This document shows positions 13,856-14,457 of a stretch of 14,457 bases of DNA, piece after piece. A program made the translations under genes and the position numbers. This DNA comes from UBA4636 sp045534575. GTDB taxonomy: Bacteria; Bacillota; Clostridia; Christensenellales; Borkfalkiaceae. The stretch lies in the NCBI GenBank assembly GCA_045534575.1, contig JAZSJZ010000010.1:1-14457 (forward strand). The letters are read 5' to 3'. The notes beneath the pieces were generated by a model. That model did no database searches. It worked only from the letters and a program-made list of their open reading frames with translations, and was not told where the DNA came from. Each line of letters opens with the position of its first letter. The stretch's first letter is position 1.

Positions 13856-14296
13856 TTATTGATGCAATTTTAAAATTTCACTTCGAGCAATTTGGTCGCA
13901 ACGATTGTTAAGTTCGTTATCAGCATGCCCCTTAACCTTAATAAAGGTTACTTTGTGTATTTTTAAAAGTGCCAAAAGTTCACGCCAAAGTTCAGCATTT
14001 TTAACGGGGTCTTTAGAAGAAGTTTTCCAGCCGTTTAATTGCCAATTATAAATCCAGCCTTCGTTTATTGCGTTAACGACGTAAGCCGAGTCGCTATAAA
14101 GACTAACTTCGCAAGCCTCTTTCAAGGCTTTTAAGCCCATAATAACCGCCGTTAACTCCATAACGTTGTTGGTAGTATCTTTTTGTCCACCCGAGATAAC
14201 CTTTTCTTTATTTTTATATAATAGGATAGCCGCATAGCCACCAGCGCCGGGGTTGACAGAGCAAGCGCCGTCAGTATAAATTTCAACTTTTTTCAT
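13856..14296 (-). CDS. rnhA: Ribonuclease HI
   Basis: A 146-residue cytoplasmic nuclease that cuts the RNA strand of RNA-DNA hybrids such as R-loops and primers. The N-terminal YTDGACSVNPGAGGYAAIL segment carries the first catalytic Asp. NNVMELTAV supplies Glu, YSDSAYVVNAI the second Asp, and GHADNELNNRCDQIA the final His and Asp. WIYNWQLNGW matches the substrate-binding handle. The ATG at 14296 is preferred because AAGGG lies 6 bases before it and the protein begins MKKVEIYTDG. An ATG at 14299 and an upstream TTG at 14323 remain possible. I see no convincing promoter; the start region is divergent to and overlaps the upstream flank of the tRNA-Trp promoter. Confidence 0.95.
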   Translation of the reverse strand: MKKVEIYTDGACSVNPGAGGYAAILLYKNKEKVISGGQKDTTNNVMELTAVIMGLKALKEACEVSLYSDSAYVVNAINEGWIYNWQLNGWKTSSKDPVKNAELWRELLALLKIHKVTFIKVKGHADNELNNRCDQIARSEILKLHQ

Positions 14297-14334
14297 CATA
14301 AACCCTTTATTTTTTGAAAACAACTTAAATTTTA

Positions 14335-14363
14335 TTGACTTAATTTTTGATATGAAGTATAAT
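14335..14363 (+). promoter_or_regulatory. Promoter of tRNA-Trp
   Basis: On the plus strand TTGACT (14335-14340) and a perfect TATAAT (14358-14363) are separated by exactly 17 bases. The tRNA begins 16 bases after the -10 box, so transcription starts only about 8-10 bases before it. This is among the strongest promoters in the window. Confidence 0.88.
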
Positions 14364-14378
14364 TCAAAAGTAATTTAT

Positions 14379-14453
14379 AGGGGAGTGGCTCAACGGTAGA
14401 GTAGCGGTCTCCAAAACCGTAGGTTGCGTGTTCGAATCGCGTCTCCCCTGCCA
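14379..14453 (+). tRNA. tRNA-Trp (CCA)
   Basis: A complete 75-base cloverleaf on the plus strand. The acceptor AGGGGAG pairs with CTCCCCT, the discriminator is G (Trp identity), and CCA is encoded (14451-14453). The anticodon arm CGGTCTCCAAAACCG carries anticodon CCA, and the T-loop is TTCGAAT. It is the only plus-strand gene in the window; further genes may follow beyond the right edge. Confidence 0.97.
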
Positions 14454-14457
14454 AAAA

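Noticed and set aside
14297..14323. Upstream TTG start for RNase HI giving 155 residues
   Set aside because: The extra residues are not typical of the family and the ATG at 14296 has AAGGG at a good distance.
1..14457. CRISPR array, insertion sequence, prophage or attachment site at the tRNA genes
   Set aside because: No repeated spacers, transposase, integrase or direct repeats of tRNA 3' ends were seen.

Overview
The window looks like a chromosomal piece of an AT-rich, low-GC Gram-positive bacterium of the class Clostridia. Support comes from the fused IspH-ribosomal protein S1 gene with cmk just upstream, the AGGAGG-type ribosome binding sites, the class II GalT-like protein, and a tRNA order (Met-like, Asp, Phe, Thr, Tyr) that resembles Firmicutes tRNA clusters. 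A more exact placement (for example an uncultured gut lineage) would be a guess. I see no phage, insertion sequence or CRISPR content. All protein genes lie on the minus strand, so the story reads from right to left.

Right edge (14457 to about 11616): a single plus-strand tRNA-Trp with a near-consensus promoter faces away from a minus-strand group of rnhA (RNase HI), a TVP38/TMEM64 (DedA-like) membrane protein and a DinB-type Y-family DNA polymerase. Next, with its own promoter and a GTG start, comes a 462-residue protein that looks like a class II galactose-1-phosphate uridylyltransferase which has lost its zinc and catalytic histidine motifs.

Centre (10033 to about 5036): after a terminator, a promoter that abuts it drives a tight five-gene operon: an acyl-CoA carboxyltransferase-like subunit, OadG, a biotin carrier, OadB (the sodium-pumping membrane subunit) and OadA. 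There is no biotin carboxylase. The set combines a 12S/MmdA-like and a 5S/OadA-like carboxyltransferase with one biotin carrier and one Na+ pump. That could support oxaloacetate decarboxylation or carboxyl transfer coupled to sodium export. The 12S-like subunit is strongly divergent at its oxyanion-hole motifs. This operon and the degenerate GalT-like gene are the most interesting parts of the window.

Left part (about 5032 to 913): past a strong hairpin come a YhiN/HI0933-type flavoprotein, cmk (cytidylate kinase) and ispH-rpsA (isoprenoid synthesis fused to four S1 RNA-binding repeats), which ends in a clear intrinsic terminator. The stretch from about 543 to 912 holds no gene I can support, only AT-rich sequence, two inverted repeats and the promoter of a minus-strand tRNA operon (Pro, Met/Ile2-type CAT, Asp, Phe, Thr, Tyr) that runs off the left edge.
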